DNA from: UBA822 sp965249775
GTDB lineage: Bacteria > Gemmatimonadota > Gemmatimonadetes > Longimicrobiales > Gaopeijiaceae
Assembly: GCA_965249775.1 (NCBI GenBank)
Contig: OZ252253.1
Coordinates: forward strand, 2,170,001-2,234,000
Reading direction: 5' to 3'
DNA length: 64,000 nucleotides
The translations under genes and the position numbers were made by a program. Positions 43,188 to 51,401 of this stretch are shown here, in pieces; within the stretch, counting starts at the first letter, position 1, and each line of letters starts with the position of its first letter. Under the pieces are notes generated by a model. It saw only the letters and a program-made list of their open reading frames with translations. It was not told where the DNA came from and searched no databases.

Positions 43188-43592
43188 TCAGACGCCTGGT
43201 CGAGGCTGAGTCCGTGATCGTATCCACTCGGCTACGGCTTCCTCGTTGAGGTTGCCGGACGCCAAGGCCAACATCCTCTCAACCACTTCGTCTTCGGGCG
43301 CAACGAAGTCGAGTCCGTTGAGGCCGAGAAAGATGACGGCGGCCAAGAACGAGATCCGCTTGTTTCCGTCGCGGAAAGGGTGGCTGGAGCAGATCCCGAA
43401 GGCGTAGTCGGCGGCGAGGCGAGCCAAGTCCGAATCCGGCTCATACGTCCATCTCTGCCTTGCTCGGGCCAGGGCTGACTCCAAGGCATTCTCGTCCCGG
43501 ACACCGATGAGGCCGCCGTGCTCGCGAATCTGGTCGAGGTGCACGGCCTCAATGACAAGCCGGGGAACCCACAGGGGCTCCGGCTCGGTCAC
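43188..43592 (-). CDS. doc: Doc/Fic-family toxin
   Basis: A 134-residue death-on-curing type toxin. The Fic motif reads HPFRDGNKRISF (about residues 70-81); Doc proteins use it to phosphorylate EF-Tu and halt translation. The gene runs against the cassette direction and overlaps the upstream antitoxin gene by four bases (ATGA), so the two are translated together. The stop lies just inside the R' box side of the cassette. Confidence 0.9.
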   Translation of the reverse strand: MTEPEPLWVPRLVIEAVHLDQIREHGGLIGVRDENALESALARARQRWTYEPDSDLARLAADYAFGICSSHPFRDGNKRISFLAAVIFLGLNGLDFVAPEDEVVERMLALASGNLNEEAVAEWIRSRTQPRPGV

Positions 43593-43816
43593 TTCGCGAG
43601 TTCTCTAAGAGCCCCCTGGTACCGCTTCTGAGCCTCGGCCGCGATCGCGAGCCCTTCCTCTATGTCTCGATCGTAGGGTGTGAGCAGAATCCCGTCCGCG
43701 GTCTCAATGGCCAGCACCTCGTCGCCCGCTTCCAGATGGAGACGCTCCGCCATGTCCTTCGGCAGGGTGGCCCCAACAGACCCCCCCATTCGGCGCAACT
43801 TCACGTTTTGAACCAT
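43589..43816 (-). CDS. AbrB/MazE-type antitoxin
   Basis: A 75-residue protein with a SpoVT-AbrB swapped-hairpin domain: RRMGGSVGATLPKDMAERLHLEAGDEVLAIETADGILLTPYD. The short C-terminal helix region would bind and neutralise the toxin. The ATG at 43816 follows GGAGA; a longer frame to 43897 lacks support. An inverted repeat just upstream probably serves self-repression. AbrB-type antitoxins with Doc toxins are a known pairing. Confidence 0.85.
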   Translation of the reverse strand: MVQNVKLRRMGGSVGATLPKDMAERLHLEAGDEVLAIETADGILLTPYDRDIEEGLAIAAEAQKRYQGALRELAK

Positions 43817-43830
43817 GGTCTTTCTCCAAA

Positions 43831-43849
43831 GTAGCACCTTAATGCTACC
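43831..43849. promoter_or_regulatory. inverted repeat upstream of the antitoxin gene
   Basis: GGTAGCA and TGCTAC form an imperfect inverted repeat separated by six bases, 15-33 bases upstream of the antitoxin ATG. It is a likely operator for autoregulation by the antitoxin-toxin complex. Confidence 0.5.
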
Positions 43850-43861
43850 AGGTTCCAGGCT

Positions 43862-43871
43862 CTCTAACAAG
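43862..43871 (+). repeat. attC-4, left fragment
   Basis: R'' box CTCTAAC at 43862-43868, complementary to the cassette's opening R' GTTAGAG at 43173. The IS1595-family element has inserted right after CTAACAAG (43864-43871), which is duplicated on its other side at 46897-46904. The attC continues there. Confidence 0.85.
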
Positions 43872-43952
43872 GGCAATAATATACTTGACACACCCACGTT
43901 TCTCCCCTAGATTGGAGGTAGGAAAAGACACCTCACACACGGCAGAAGGACC

Positions 43953-44921
43953 ATGACCGACCAGACCAAAGCCCCCGAAACCCTCATCGAAGCCATCCAG
44001 TTCTTTGCTGACGAAAACGTTGCCCACGACTTCGTGGCTAGCCTTCGCTGGCCCGAAGGGGAACAGACTTGTCCCAAGTGCGGGAGCATCGGCAAGCACT
44101 ACTTCCTCAAGGCCCGTCGTGTCTGGAAATGCCGGGACTGCCGCAAGCAATTCTCCATCAAAGTCGGCACAATCTTCGAGGACTCCCCGATCAAGCTGTC
44201 CAAGTGGTTGCCCGCCGTGTGGATGCTCGTGAACTGCAAGAACGGGATAAGCTCTTACGAGTTGTCCCGCGCCCTTGGCGTCACCCAAAAGACCGCATGG
44301 TTCATGCTCCACCGCATCCGGCTCGCCATGAAGGACGACGGCGGGTTCTGGACCAAGATGGACGGGGACGTTGAGGTCGATGAGACCTACATCGGTGGCA
44401 AGGCCAAAAACATGCACCGGGCTCGCCGGAAGCGGATCATCAAGGGCACTGGCGGACACGACAAGACCGCCGTCATGGGACTCTTGGAGCGCCCCCGATG
44501 GGCTCCTCATTCCTTGGTCCGCACCACCGTCCTCGATGACGTGACCCAGCGCACCATGCAGGCCCACGTGCGGGATAACGTCGAGGAAGGCGCCAACCTC
44601 TACACCGACAGGCATTGGGGCTACTACGGGCTCTCTGCCGACTACATGCACGAAGTCATCGACCACGTCCACGAGTACGTGCGCGGTCGCATCCATACCA
44701 ACGGAATCGAAAACTTCTGGTCCCTGCTCAAGCGCACCATCGGCGGGACGTATGTGAGCATCGAGCCGTTCCATGTCTTCCGCTACCTCGATGAACAGGC
44801 GTTCAGGTTCAACACGCGAGGCGACAACGACCGGGGCCGCTTCATGGATGTCATTAGGTCCGTCATTGGGAAGCGCCTGACCTATACCGAGTTGACCGGA
44901 GCCGAGGCATGTCAAACATGA
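43953..44921 (+). CDS. IS1595-family transposase
   Basis: A 322-residue transposase. An N-terminal zinc finger (CPKCGSIGKHYFLKARRVWKCRDC) binds DNA, followed by a helix-turn-helix segment and the ISXO2-like catalytic domain. Acidic residues are seen in VEVDETYIGGK (Asp) and NLYTDRHWGYY (Asp), with HTNGIENFWSLLKRTI giving the Asn/Glu part of this family. It appears complete; AGAAGGA precedes the ATG. Confidence 0.93.
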   Translation: MTDQTKAPETLIEAIQFFADENVAHDFVASLRWPEGEQTCPKCGSIGKHYFLKARRVWKCRDCRKQFSIKVGTIFEDSPIKLSKWLPAVWMLVNCKNGISSYELSRALGVTQKTAWFMLHRIRLAMKDDGGFWTKMDGDVEVDETYIGGKAKNMHRARRKRIIKGTGGHDKTAVMGLLERPRWAPHSLVRTTVLDDVTQRTMQAHVRDNVEEGANLYTDRHWGYYGLSADYMHEVIDHVHEYVRGRIHTNGIENFWSLLKRTIGGTYVSIEPFHVFRYLDEQAFRFNTRGDNDRGRFMDVIRSVIGKRLTYTELTGAEACQT

Positions 44922-45109
44922 AGAACGAGACGAAGACAGGTCCGCCCCCTACCTCAGACGCGGACCCAAGCCCCGAGCGGATCGTTGAAGGCCGCTCGGG
45001 GCTTGCCCGTTTGACCGAAGCCATGAAGCAATTACTCCGCGTTTCCAAGGCAGAATCCCTCAAGGTCTCGAAAGAAGGTGACCAAGGGATCAAACGCGGT
45101 GTCAGTTAA
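44909..45109 (+). CDS. small protein encoded after the IS1595 transposase
   Basis: A 66-residue protein whose start overlaps the transposase end by 13 bases. The segment LARLTEAMKQLLRVSKAESLKV resembles small proteins often found directly after IS1595-family transposases (LTxxLLxVPKxE pattern). Its role in transposition, if any, is not known. Its end overlaps the 3' end of the passenger operon on the other strand. Confidence 0.6.
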   Translation: MSNMKNETKTGPPPTSDADPSPERIVEGRSGLARLTEAMKQLLRVSKAESLKVSKEGDQGIKRGVS

Positions 45110-45721
45110 GATCGGCATGAAACCCTTTCTTGTCTCCCACATACGCGATACCGCGCAACTAGGATCGTCCTCGCAGATAGCAGCGACCGCGCACGCCATA
45201 TGAGCCTTGGACAGCTTCTCCGGCCCCAGGTCTTTCGTTGGCATATCCGCGATAAAAGCTTCGGCCCCCGTAACAGCTTGTTCGGAGTCCTCGTCGCGTG
45301 CGCGTATTGCACCCAATAACAGGGTCTCAAGACCGCCGATGTCCTCGGGTCCGGGCAATGTCACGACAGCGAGCCTAGGCTTCCCACTCGATACCTGCCA
45401 CGGAGCCGCCGGCTTCTTGATGTCCTTCATGGTCCCCCGTCGTAGTTTCCTAAGCTGGGTCTTCCACATATCTCGGAGTTTCTTGGCGGCACTGTCGCCG
45501 CTGTCAGTCACGAGCACGATCAACTCAACGTCCCTAAATCCGCGAGCGGCCTTCAGTTGGGCGATCCGCTGGCCGAACTTCCCATCGCCCTCAGCCTCCC
45601 TCATGACCTGAAATACCTCTACTTCGTGGGCGTGAAGCAACTTGTCGATGAACTCCACCTTATCCGCCCCGCCCTCGGGTATCACAATACAGGTGGACTC
45701 GATGGATTCGTTCGTGACCAC
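45032..45721 (-). CDS. TOPRIM/DUF3226-like protein, passenger gene
   Basis: A 229-residue protein. CIVIPEGGADKVEFIDKLL near the N terminus resembles the Glu-containing first motif of OLD-type TOPRIM proteins, and VELIVLVTDSGDSAAKKL resembles the Asp-containing second motif (D-x-D-like, here DSGD). Such proteins act as metal-dependent nucleases beside an ATPase. It starts two bases after the ATPase gene ends. The TOPRIM reading is moderate because the motifs are weak. Confidence 0.6.
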   Translation of the reverse strand: MVTNESIESTCIVIPEGGADKVEFIDKLLHAHEVEVFQVMREAEGDGKFGQRIAQLKAARGFRDVELIVLVTDSGDSAAKKLRDMWKTQLRKLRRGTMKDIKKPAAPWQVSSGKPRLAVVTLPGPEDIGGLETLLLGAIRARDEDSEQAVTGAEAFIADMPTKDLGPEKLSKAHMACAVAAICEDDPSCAVSRMWETRKGFMPILTDTAFDPLVTFFRDLEGFCLGNAE

Positions 45722-45723
45722 AG

Positions 45724-46746
45724 TTACCGGATCTCCATCCCGCCCTGTAGAGCAGCAAGGAAATCGTCACCCTCGAATACTTCAAGCTCGGAGGCACCAT
45801 CCTCTCTACGAAGCCGTATCAGCCGGCAATCCTCCTCCCGCTTATCAATCACCGACGCCAACGCCGATAGCGCTTCAGCGCTGTGGGTCGAGAGGAATAC
45901 CTGGGTGTCTTGCTTCTTGGCCAAGCTGTAGATCGCCGACCAGACCGCGCTCAGATGGGCGTGGTAAATACCCACGTCGAATTCATCCACGTAGATGCTC
46001 CCACCTGGGAAGGACGCAATGGTGGAGAGGATGTAGACCAATCGATTGATGCCAGCCGACACGTGCGGAAGGGGAATCTGCTTTTCCCGCCCCTTTAGTT
46101 TGGCATACACAAGGTTCCCCGCCGATACGTCTGCCTGAGTGGAAAGCCCGACAATCTCGCGAAACTCATCGCTCACAACCGAAACGACCTCTGCACTACG
46201 CCCGTCTATGTCCAGGTCAGAGAACCGTTGCGCTAACTGGCTCGCAGACACAGCCACAGTAATCATGGCACCCTCGATTGCACTGCCCGCGCGGGGGAAC
46301 GAAAAGGTGCCCTCGCCGAAGGTCGGTATCGCGTACTGAAAAGCTCCCCCTTCATAGGACCACCCAAAACGGATGGGTGCCGGGGTTGTGCCATCTAGAC
46401 TAACCGAGTCAACCTCCTGCAGCTCTATGATCAGCTCTTTGCTTGGGTTGCCTTTCACGCTGACGGAGACGGGCTGTTCCTGCTCGTACCAGTGGAACAA
46501 GTCAGCCCAGTATCTGCCGGACTGTAGCGCGGTGCCGCTAAAATTAAGTTGTTCCTCCGCAAGACCACGCCACCTGAGGAACTTGAGGTGGGCTTGAGGG
46601 GAGTTTGTCGCCGTAAGATACAGTGCTTCGAGAAAGGCGGTCTTCCCCGAAGCGTTATCTCCAACAACGACATTGATGAGGCCAAGATCCTCTGCCTCAA
46701 CGGATGCAAAGCAGCGGAAGTTCTTGATACTGACGGACTCGATCAT
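45724..46746 (-). CDS. OLD/ABC-type AAA ATPase, passenger gene
   Basis: About 340 residues of the AAA_15/AAA_21 group. Walker A is VVGDNASGKTAFLEAL near the start after SIKNFRCFASVEAEDL. A Walker B-like segment is SIYVDEFDVGIYHAHL, and the switch His lies in QVFLSTHSAEALSAL. It is paired with a TOPRIM-like gene, an arrangement seen in anti-phage systems such as PARIS (AriA/AriB). A longer start at 46839 adds 31 non-conserved residues and begins beside an attC-like box. Confidence 0.82.
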   Translation of the reverse strand: MIESVSIKNFRCFASVEAEDLGLINVVVGDNASGKTAFLEALYLTATNSPQAHLKFLRWRGLAEEQLNFSGTALQSGRYWADLFHWYEQEQPVSVSVKGNPSKELIIELQEVDSVSLDGTTPAPIRFGWSYEGGAFQYAIPTFGEGTFSFPRAGSAIEGAMITVAVSASQLAQRFSDLDIDGRSAEVVSVVSDEFREIVGLSTQADVSAGNLVYAKLKGREKQIPLPHVSAGINRLVYILSTIASFPGGSIYVDEFDVGIYHAHLSAVWSAIYSLAKKQDTQVFLSTHSAEALSALASVIDKREEDCRLIRLRREDGASELEVFEGDDFLAALQGGMEIR

Positions 46747-46840
46747 GAGGCCTTTTTCGCTTTCATTGGATGGTGCGGATTCTTCCCCCTTGGGAGCGTC
46801 CGCCAATATGATACCACCTGCATGATTTTGCTTGGTCATT

Positions 46841-46856
46841 GTTAGCGCCTAACAAG
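46841..46856 (+). repeat. attC-like box inside the IS1595 element
   Basis: GTTAGCGCCTAACAAG: a 13-base near-perfect palindrome made of an R'-like and an R''-like box, ending with CTAACAAG. The last eight bases equal the element's own target duplication. It lies 16-31 bases inside the right terminal repeat, beside the alternative start of the ATPase gene. Confidence 0.45.
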
Positions 46857-46896
46857 GTAAGGCACCCCAAATGGGTGCGTCAAGTATGTTATTGCC

Positions 46897-46991
46897 CTAA
46901 CAAGCGATTGCTGCAGTCGCGGTAGGCATCAGGCTCGCGCGCTTCGCTTGCGGTCACCACATTAGCCGCGCAGCAGAATCCCAGAGACGTT
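46897..46991 (+). repeat. attC-4, remaining part, interrupted again
   Basis: This begins with the second copy of CTAACAAG, runs through the shared attC body to GAGACGTT, and is then cut by IS110 copy 3. The R' remainder GTTAGAT lies at 48555-48561. attC-4 is therefore split by two unrelated elements, one at each core box. Confidence 0.85.
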
Positions 46992-47195
46992 CTATGAAAG
47001 AGAGTGTCAAGACCGGGCTCCGCCCCGGCCGGATGCGAAGCGGTGGAGCGCTTGGCACTCAGCCCCTTGGTTGGATTAGCCCGGTCGTCAGAGAGCGGTA
47101 TGCTGGATGAGTCAGTCTTCGTGTCGACCATGATGATCCTCGCTTGGGTGATCGATCCGTCCGGACTTGATTGAGTGGACCTGGGTCGTACGACG

Positions 47196-47396
47196 CGAAC
47201 CATGGTTCTATCTGAGACTCAGCCTGGGGCCGGCCTGACACTTCTTCGGGTTCTGCGGAAGGGCCTGGAGTTAGACTCGTGCCTCGGCGTGACTGGGAGC
47301 CTGGCGTACGTCTCTGCTTGAGACTGCCTCCCGCACCGTCGTCCGGGGGATTCGACGTTCCAAGGGATCGAGGGTCAAGCGCTGCACCCACGCTCC
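47196..47396 (-). ncRNA. predicted bridge RNA of IS110 copy 3
   Basis: The same guide segments shifted by 8,266 bases from copy 1: left target guide at 47317-47308 and right target guide at 47276-47270. Confidence 0.5.
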
Positions 47397-47413
47397 AGGA
47401 CGACGAACCCCCT

Positions 47414-48478
47414 CTACATTTGGGGTCGACTCAGCTGGGTCGGATCAAAGACTTCTCCGGTTTTGAGTAGACGAAGGGTGAGCGCGGCGAGCTTGCGAGC
47501 CAGCGTCACACGGGCGAGCTCCTCGCGCATCCCGCGCTCGATCATACGGTGATAGAAGTCTTGGAATGGGCCCCGACGTCCGATGGCTACGTTGGCGGCG
47601 CCCTTAAAGACATTCTTGAGTACGCGATTGTGGTTGCGGTTCAACCCTCGCGTGAGCGGAGGCCGACGGCGCCGCCGAGGACGCCCGTCGAACAACTCGT
47701 AGTCGGCGCTCGAGCGCGTGACGACGGCGAGTCCGGCATAGGCCCACAGGTTGCGCTTCGTGCGGAAGCGCCATGGCGTACCGATGGTTGCCAACAACAG
47801 CGCGATACGCACGGGCCCGAAGTAGGGGATCGTCTTGAGCACGCCAAAGGCCGGATCGCGCTTCGCTTCGGCCACCATGGCCGCCTTGGTCTTCTTGCGC
47901 TGAGTCCGAAGCACATCAAGCTGAGCGTACAGGGTCTCGGCACGTAGCCGAGCACCGTGCTCGGGTAGCTGTGCGACCCAGGCGGCGCGCCCCTTCGGCT
48001 GGTAGACACCGCCGCCCGTGGTTCGGATGGCCCGCGCACGGAACAGTGCCTTGAGCCGCAGCATCACGCGCGTGCCGTCCTCGACGAGGTTACGATAGGC
48101 TCGAGTCAGCTCCTTGAGGTCGGCTCGGCCGTGTGCGCCATGGTAGACCGCTCGCAGCCTGCCGCACCGCAACTGCTCCGACAGATCGTCGGCATCGACC
48201 TGGTCCCCCTTGTTACCCGAGCGCTTCTCGCCTCTGCGGTCACACACGATCACCCGATCCACCCGAGGACTCAGTAGGTCATACAGCCACTGCGCCTGCG
48301 TTCCCTCCTCGAACACCACGTGCACCGAGCCAGCCATCGCGCTGAAGAACTCCCGGATCGATTTGTCGCTCGTCTCGACCACGCTACGCGCGATCACACG
48401 CCCCCCTGCGTTTCGAACCGTTGCCACTGTCATTGCCTGATGCACGTCGAGCCCCACATACTTCGTCGTTCGTTTCAT
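47414..48478 (-). CDS. IS110-family transposase, copy 3
   Basis: The same 354-residue protein as copy 1. The reading frame stays open for a further 126 bases upstream of the ATG into the flanking cassette, but the conserved start MKRTTKYVGLD is used. Confidence 0.9.
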   Translation of the reverse strand: MKRTTKYVGLDVHQAMTVATVRNAGGRVIARSVVETSDKSIREFFSAMAGSVHVVFEEGTQAQWLYDLLSPRVDRVIVCDRRGEKRSGNKGDQVDADDLSEQLRCGRLRAVYHGAHGRADLKELTRAYRNLVEDGTRVMLRLKALFRARAIRTTGGGVYQPKGRAAWVAQLPEHGARLRAETLYAQLDVLRTQRKKTKAAMVAEAKRDPAFGVLKTIPYFGPVRIALLLATIGTPWRFRTKRNLWAYAGLAVVTRSSADYELFDGRPRRRRRPPLTRGLNRNHNRVLKNVFKGAANVAIGRRGPFQDFYHRMIERGMREELARVTLARKLAALTLRLLKTGEVFDPTQLSRPQM

Positions 48479-48630
48479 GAGAGCCGCCCTCTGCTGTGGT
48501 CCATGGTCGTTTCGCAACTCCACGGTACCCGCAGGGGGCGTGCTTTCAAGTTGTGTTAGATCGCCCTCTGGACTTTCCCTTCGAAGGCTCGACGCAGAGC
48601 CCACTCAAGATCAAGGCCAAGGAGTGACAC

Positions 48631-49524
48631 ATGGTCGCCAGCGAAGTAGTAGGCTCTGTAACCCGGGTATGGAGGTTCCCGGTCAAATCCATGTTGGGCG
48701 AGCATCTTGAACAGGCTGAGGTCACGGAGGAAGGACTCCTGGGTGATCGTGCCTACGCACTCATTGACGTCGACACAGGCAGGGTGGTGAGCGCGAAGAG
48801 CGTCAGGCTGTTTCCCAATCTGTTCGGCTGCCAGGCGGCCTTTATTGAAGCGCCGCGATCCGGCCAAGAGTTGCCACCAGTGCGGATCATGTTGCCGGAC
48901 GGCACGTCAGTGACTAGCAACTTAGGCAACGTTGACGGTGTGCTGTCGGCATACTTCCAACGTGACGTCACACTGGCTCGGGCCGCGCCGGAGGACTACA
49001 CGATCGACCAATACCACCCAGACCTCGAGAACTTAGATCCGACAGGCCACCGCGACGTGGTAGTTGAGCAGAAACTCGGCTCGGCTCTCTTCGCCGAAGT
49101 TGGTCTTGCTTCTCCGGTTCCCGTCGGTTCGTTCCTCGACTTATTCCCCATGTCTGTCCTCACGACATCCACCCTCGAGCAGCTGAATGAGTTTCAGCCC
49201 CAGAGCCGCTTCGACCAGCGCCGGTTCCGTATGAACCTGATCATCGACACCGAGGAACCTGGATTCCTCGAGAATGACTGGGTCGGCCACGAACTCGGGA
49301 TCGGTGAAACGCTACGCCTTGGCGTGGCAATGCCGGACCCGCGATGCGTGATGACGACGCTCGCTCAAGAGGATCTACCGAAGGACACCGACATCCTACG
49401 GACTCTCGGTCGTCACAACAGGATTCAAGTTGGCGACATGGGCCAGTTCCCCTGCGCAGGCGCATATGCCGTGGTCGCAGCGCCGGGAACGGTTCGAACA
49501 GGTGACCGCGTGGGACTGAACTGA
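48631..49524 (+). CDS. MOSC-domain protein (YcbX-like)
   Basis: A 297-residue protein with an MOSC_N beta-barrel domain (about 8-125: VVGSVTRVWRFPVKSMLGEHL, GLLGDRAYALID) and an MOSC domain (about 135-290: RFRMNLIIDTEEPGFLENDWVGHELGIG, PDPRCVMTTLAQEDLPKD). The Cys in DPRCVM is the molybdenum-cofactor ligand conserved in the family. Members reduce N-hydroxylated compounds or transfer sulfur. It lies in a cassette opened by R' GTTAGAT at 48555. Confidence 0.88.
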   Translation: MVASEVVGSVTRVWRFPVKSMLGEHLEQAEVTEEGLLGDRAYALIDVDTGRVVSAKSVRLFPNLFGCQAAFIEAPRSGQELPPVRIMLPDGTSVTSNLGNVDGVLSAYFQRDVTLARAAPEDYTIDQYHPDLENLDPTGHRDVVVEQKLGSALFAEVGLASPVPVGSFLDLFPMSVLTTSTLEQLNEFQPQSRFDQRRFRMNLIIDTEEPGFLENDWVGHELGIGETLRLGVAMPDPRCVMTTLAQEDLPKDTDILRTLGRHNRIQVGDMGQFPCAGAYAVVAAPGTVRTGDRVGLN

Positions 49525-49552
49525 GCCCGACCGCCGAGGCCCGGGACTGAGC

Positions 49553-50868
49553 GATAAAGGACCTGGGTAACAGTTAAGTCAAGAGACCTGGGTAACAGTT
49601 CGCCGTCCTTTGTAGGTACCACCAGTTCTTCTTTTCCCTCTACCGAGGGAGTCAAAGATTCGGTGTTTGGGTTCAACGAATCGACCGAGCCAGATGGGAC
49701 CGAAGTAGACGTCGAAGAGGCCGTGGTCAACTTGCTCGAGGCCGACGTCATGACCTGCGAGGAGCCTGCTGACAGGGATGCGCCTGGCGTACCAACGGAT
49801 GCCGCCGTTGGAGCTGACGAGGCGGGTCTCGAAGTGGCCCGGGTAGGTGATGGGCTTGAGGGTCTTTGGGAAGCGCCTGGGTGAGGGAGAGTAGAAGTCA
49901 GCGGGCACGGCGCCGTCGAGAGCTTCATGAGGTCGGATGTGATTGAACTCGGCTTGGAAGTCACGGAAGGCTCGTTGTTGGGTTCGCATGTTGGATCGGG
50001 GCGGCCGGGTGGTACGGCGCTTGAGGACGAGGTGCATGTTCTCGTGTTTTCCGTTCTGCTGAGGGCTGGCAGGCTCAATGAGATCGGGCATGATGCCGAG
50101 CTGGACGAACCAGACGGAGAGCCTGGACAGACGGCCGAGGGCATTGGAAGCGAAGGGCGTCCCGTTGTCCGTGCGGATCCTCTCGGGCAGCCCGAACCGA
50201 CGGAAGAGGCGCGTGAACACTGGGATAACGCCGTCGATGCTGACGTCGATGCGCCCGCGACAGTCGAGCAGGAAACGCGAGTGCATGTCCTGGACGGTGA
50301 GTGGATAGCAGTACCGTCCGTCTCGGGTGCGGAACTCGCCCTTGAAGTCGGCGCTCCAGCTCCGGTTGGGCACATCGGCTGCAGCATCGGGTCGGCCCGG
50401 GTGCCAACGTCGGGCCCTCCGTCGTCGCTTGGGCACGAGATCGTGACGACGCAGAATGTTGTGGATCGTGGTGCGCGAGGGCAGGACGAGCTCGGGTGTG
50501 TGCTTGTCGAGGTACCAACGGATCTTCTTCGCGCCGTAGTCGGTGTAGGTACGTCGGACCCCGAGGATGGCCTCGACGACTTCGGGGGGCGTCGCCCAGG
50601 GGCAATGCTTGGGTCGACTCGACCGGTTTCGAAGTCCTTCGGGGCCGTGCGTTCTCCAGCGGTCCAGCCACTCGTAGCCGGTCTTGCGGCTGATCCCGTA
50701 GTGGGCGCAGAGCCACGTGAAGCTGTGCAGACTCCGGTGAGCGTCTTCGATGAAACGGCTTCGTTCGTCCACGATATCAGTCTCCGTGAACGGCATCGGT
50801 CACCTCCTGTAGGGGTGCCGACTGTTACCCATGTCTCTTTACTTACTTGTATACCATGTCTGTTTACC
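49553..50868 (-). mobile_element. IS481-family element
   Basis: About 1.3 kb between a left end that contains ACCTGGGTAACAGTT twice (49561-49575 and 49586-49600) and a right end with the matching inverted sequence (about 50820-50868). The outer 50 bases of both ends can be aligned as inverted repeats. The transposase gene fills the element. It sits between the MOSC gene and attC-5. Confidence 0.8.
49579..50796 (-). CDS. IS481-family transposase
   Basis: A 405-residue transposase. An N-terminal helix-turn-helix (FTWLCAHYGISRKTGYEWLDRWRTHGPEGL) is followed by the rve/DDE integrase core: WSADFKGEFRTRDGRYCYPLTVQD (Asp), PERIRTDNGTPF (Asp) and PQQNGKHENMHLVLKR (Glu). GGAGGTGACCG precedes the ATG. 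The stop codon lies inside the left inverted repeat. The gene looks intact. Confidence 0.92.
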   Translation of the reverse strand: MPFTETDIVDERSRFIEDAHRSLHSFTWLCAHYGISRKTGYEWLDRWRTHGPEGLRNRSSRPKHCPWATPPEVVEAILGVRRTYTDYGAKKIRWYLDKHTPELVLPSRTTIHNILRRHDLVPKRRRRARRWHPGRPDAAADVPNRSWSADFKGEFRTRDGRYCYPLTVQDMHSRFLLDCRGRIDVSIDGVIPVFTRLFRRFGLPERIRTDNGTPFASNALGRLSRLSVWFVQLGIMPDLIEPASPQQNGKHENMHLVLKRRTTRPPRSNMRTQQRAFRDFQAEFNHIRPHEALDGAVPADFYSPSPRRFPKTLKPITYPGHFETRLVSSNGGIRWYARRIPVSRLLAGHDVGLEQVDHGLFDVYFGPIWLGRFVEPKHRIFDSLGRGKRRTGGTYKGRRTVTQVS

Positions 50869-50882
50869 GGACCCCGCGCGCG

Positions 50883-50979
50883 GCCTAACAAGCGATTGCT
50901 GCAGTCGCGGCCACCGTCGACCTCGCGCGCTACGCTTGCGGTCACCACATTAGCCGCGCAGCAGAATCGCAGAGACGTT
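50883..50979 (+). repeat. attC-5, interrupted near its right end
   Basis: R'' box GCCTAAC at 50883-50889, shared body (here CGCGCTACGCTTGCG), then GAGACGTT and IS110 copy 4. The R' remainder GTTAGAC lies at 52543-52549. R'' does not match the cassette's opening GTTAGAT at 48555 exactly, so this unit may be rearranged. Confidence 0.82.
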
Positions 50980-51183
50980 CTATGAAAGAGAGTGTCAAGA
51001 CCGGGCTCCGCCCCGGCCGGATGCGAAGCGGTGGAGCGCTTGGCACTCAGCCCCTTGGTTGGATTAGCCCGGTCGTCAGAGAGCGGTATGCTGGATGAGT
51101 CAGTCTTCGTGTCGACCATGATGATCCTCGCTTGGGTGATCGATCCGTCCGGACTTGATTGAGTGGACCTGGGTCGTACGACG

Positions 51184-51384
51184 CGAACCATGGTTCTATC
51201 TGAGACTCAGCCTGGGGCCGGCCTGACACTTCTTCGGGTTCTGCGGAAGGGCCTGGAGTTAGACTCGTGCCTCGGCGTGACTGGGAGCCTGGCGTACGTC
51301 TCTGCTTGAGACTGCCTCCCGCACCGTCGTCCGGGGGATTCGACGTTCCAAGGGATCGAGGGTCAAGCGCTGCACCCACGCTCC
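51184..51384 (-). ncRNA. predicted bridge RNA of IS110 copy 4
   Basis: The same guide segments shifted by 12,254 bases from copy 1. The right target guide GTCTAAC (51264-51258) is a perfect seven-base complement of the R' box GTTAGAC at this insertion. Confidence 0.52.
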
Positions 51385-51401
51385 AGGACGACGAACCCCC
51401 T

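Larger units (their letters stand above)
43872..46896 (+). mobile_element. IS1595-family element with passenger genes
   Basis: A 3,025-bp element. Its 25-base terminal inverted repeats (43872-43896 and 46872-46896) differ at two positions. It is flanked by an 8-bp target duplication CTAACAAG, the length usual for IS1595. It contains the transposase, a small downstream gene, and two passenger genes on the - strand. The target is the R'' box of attC-4. Confidence 0.92.
46989..48554 (-). mobile_element. IS110-family (IS1111-type) element, copy 3
   Basis: No difference from copies 1 and 2 was seen in the stretches compared. It is inserted at the R' box of attC-4 in the same orientation. One base in the left flank differs (CCCAGAGACG), so the target match with the guide is nine bases here. 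Confidence 0.85.

Noticed and set aside
49425..51191. A 588-codon open frame on the - strand
   Set aside because: It runs through the end of the MOSC gene, the IS481 element, attC-5 and part of an IS110 copy in the wrong frame; no natural gene would cover all of these.
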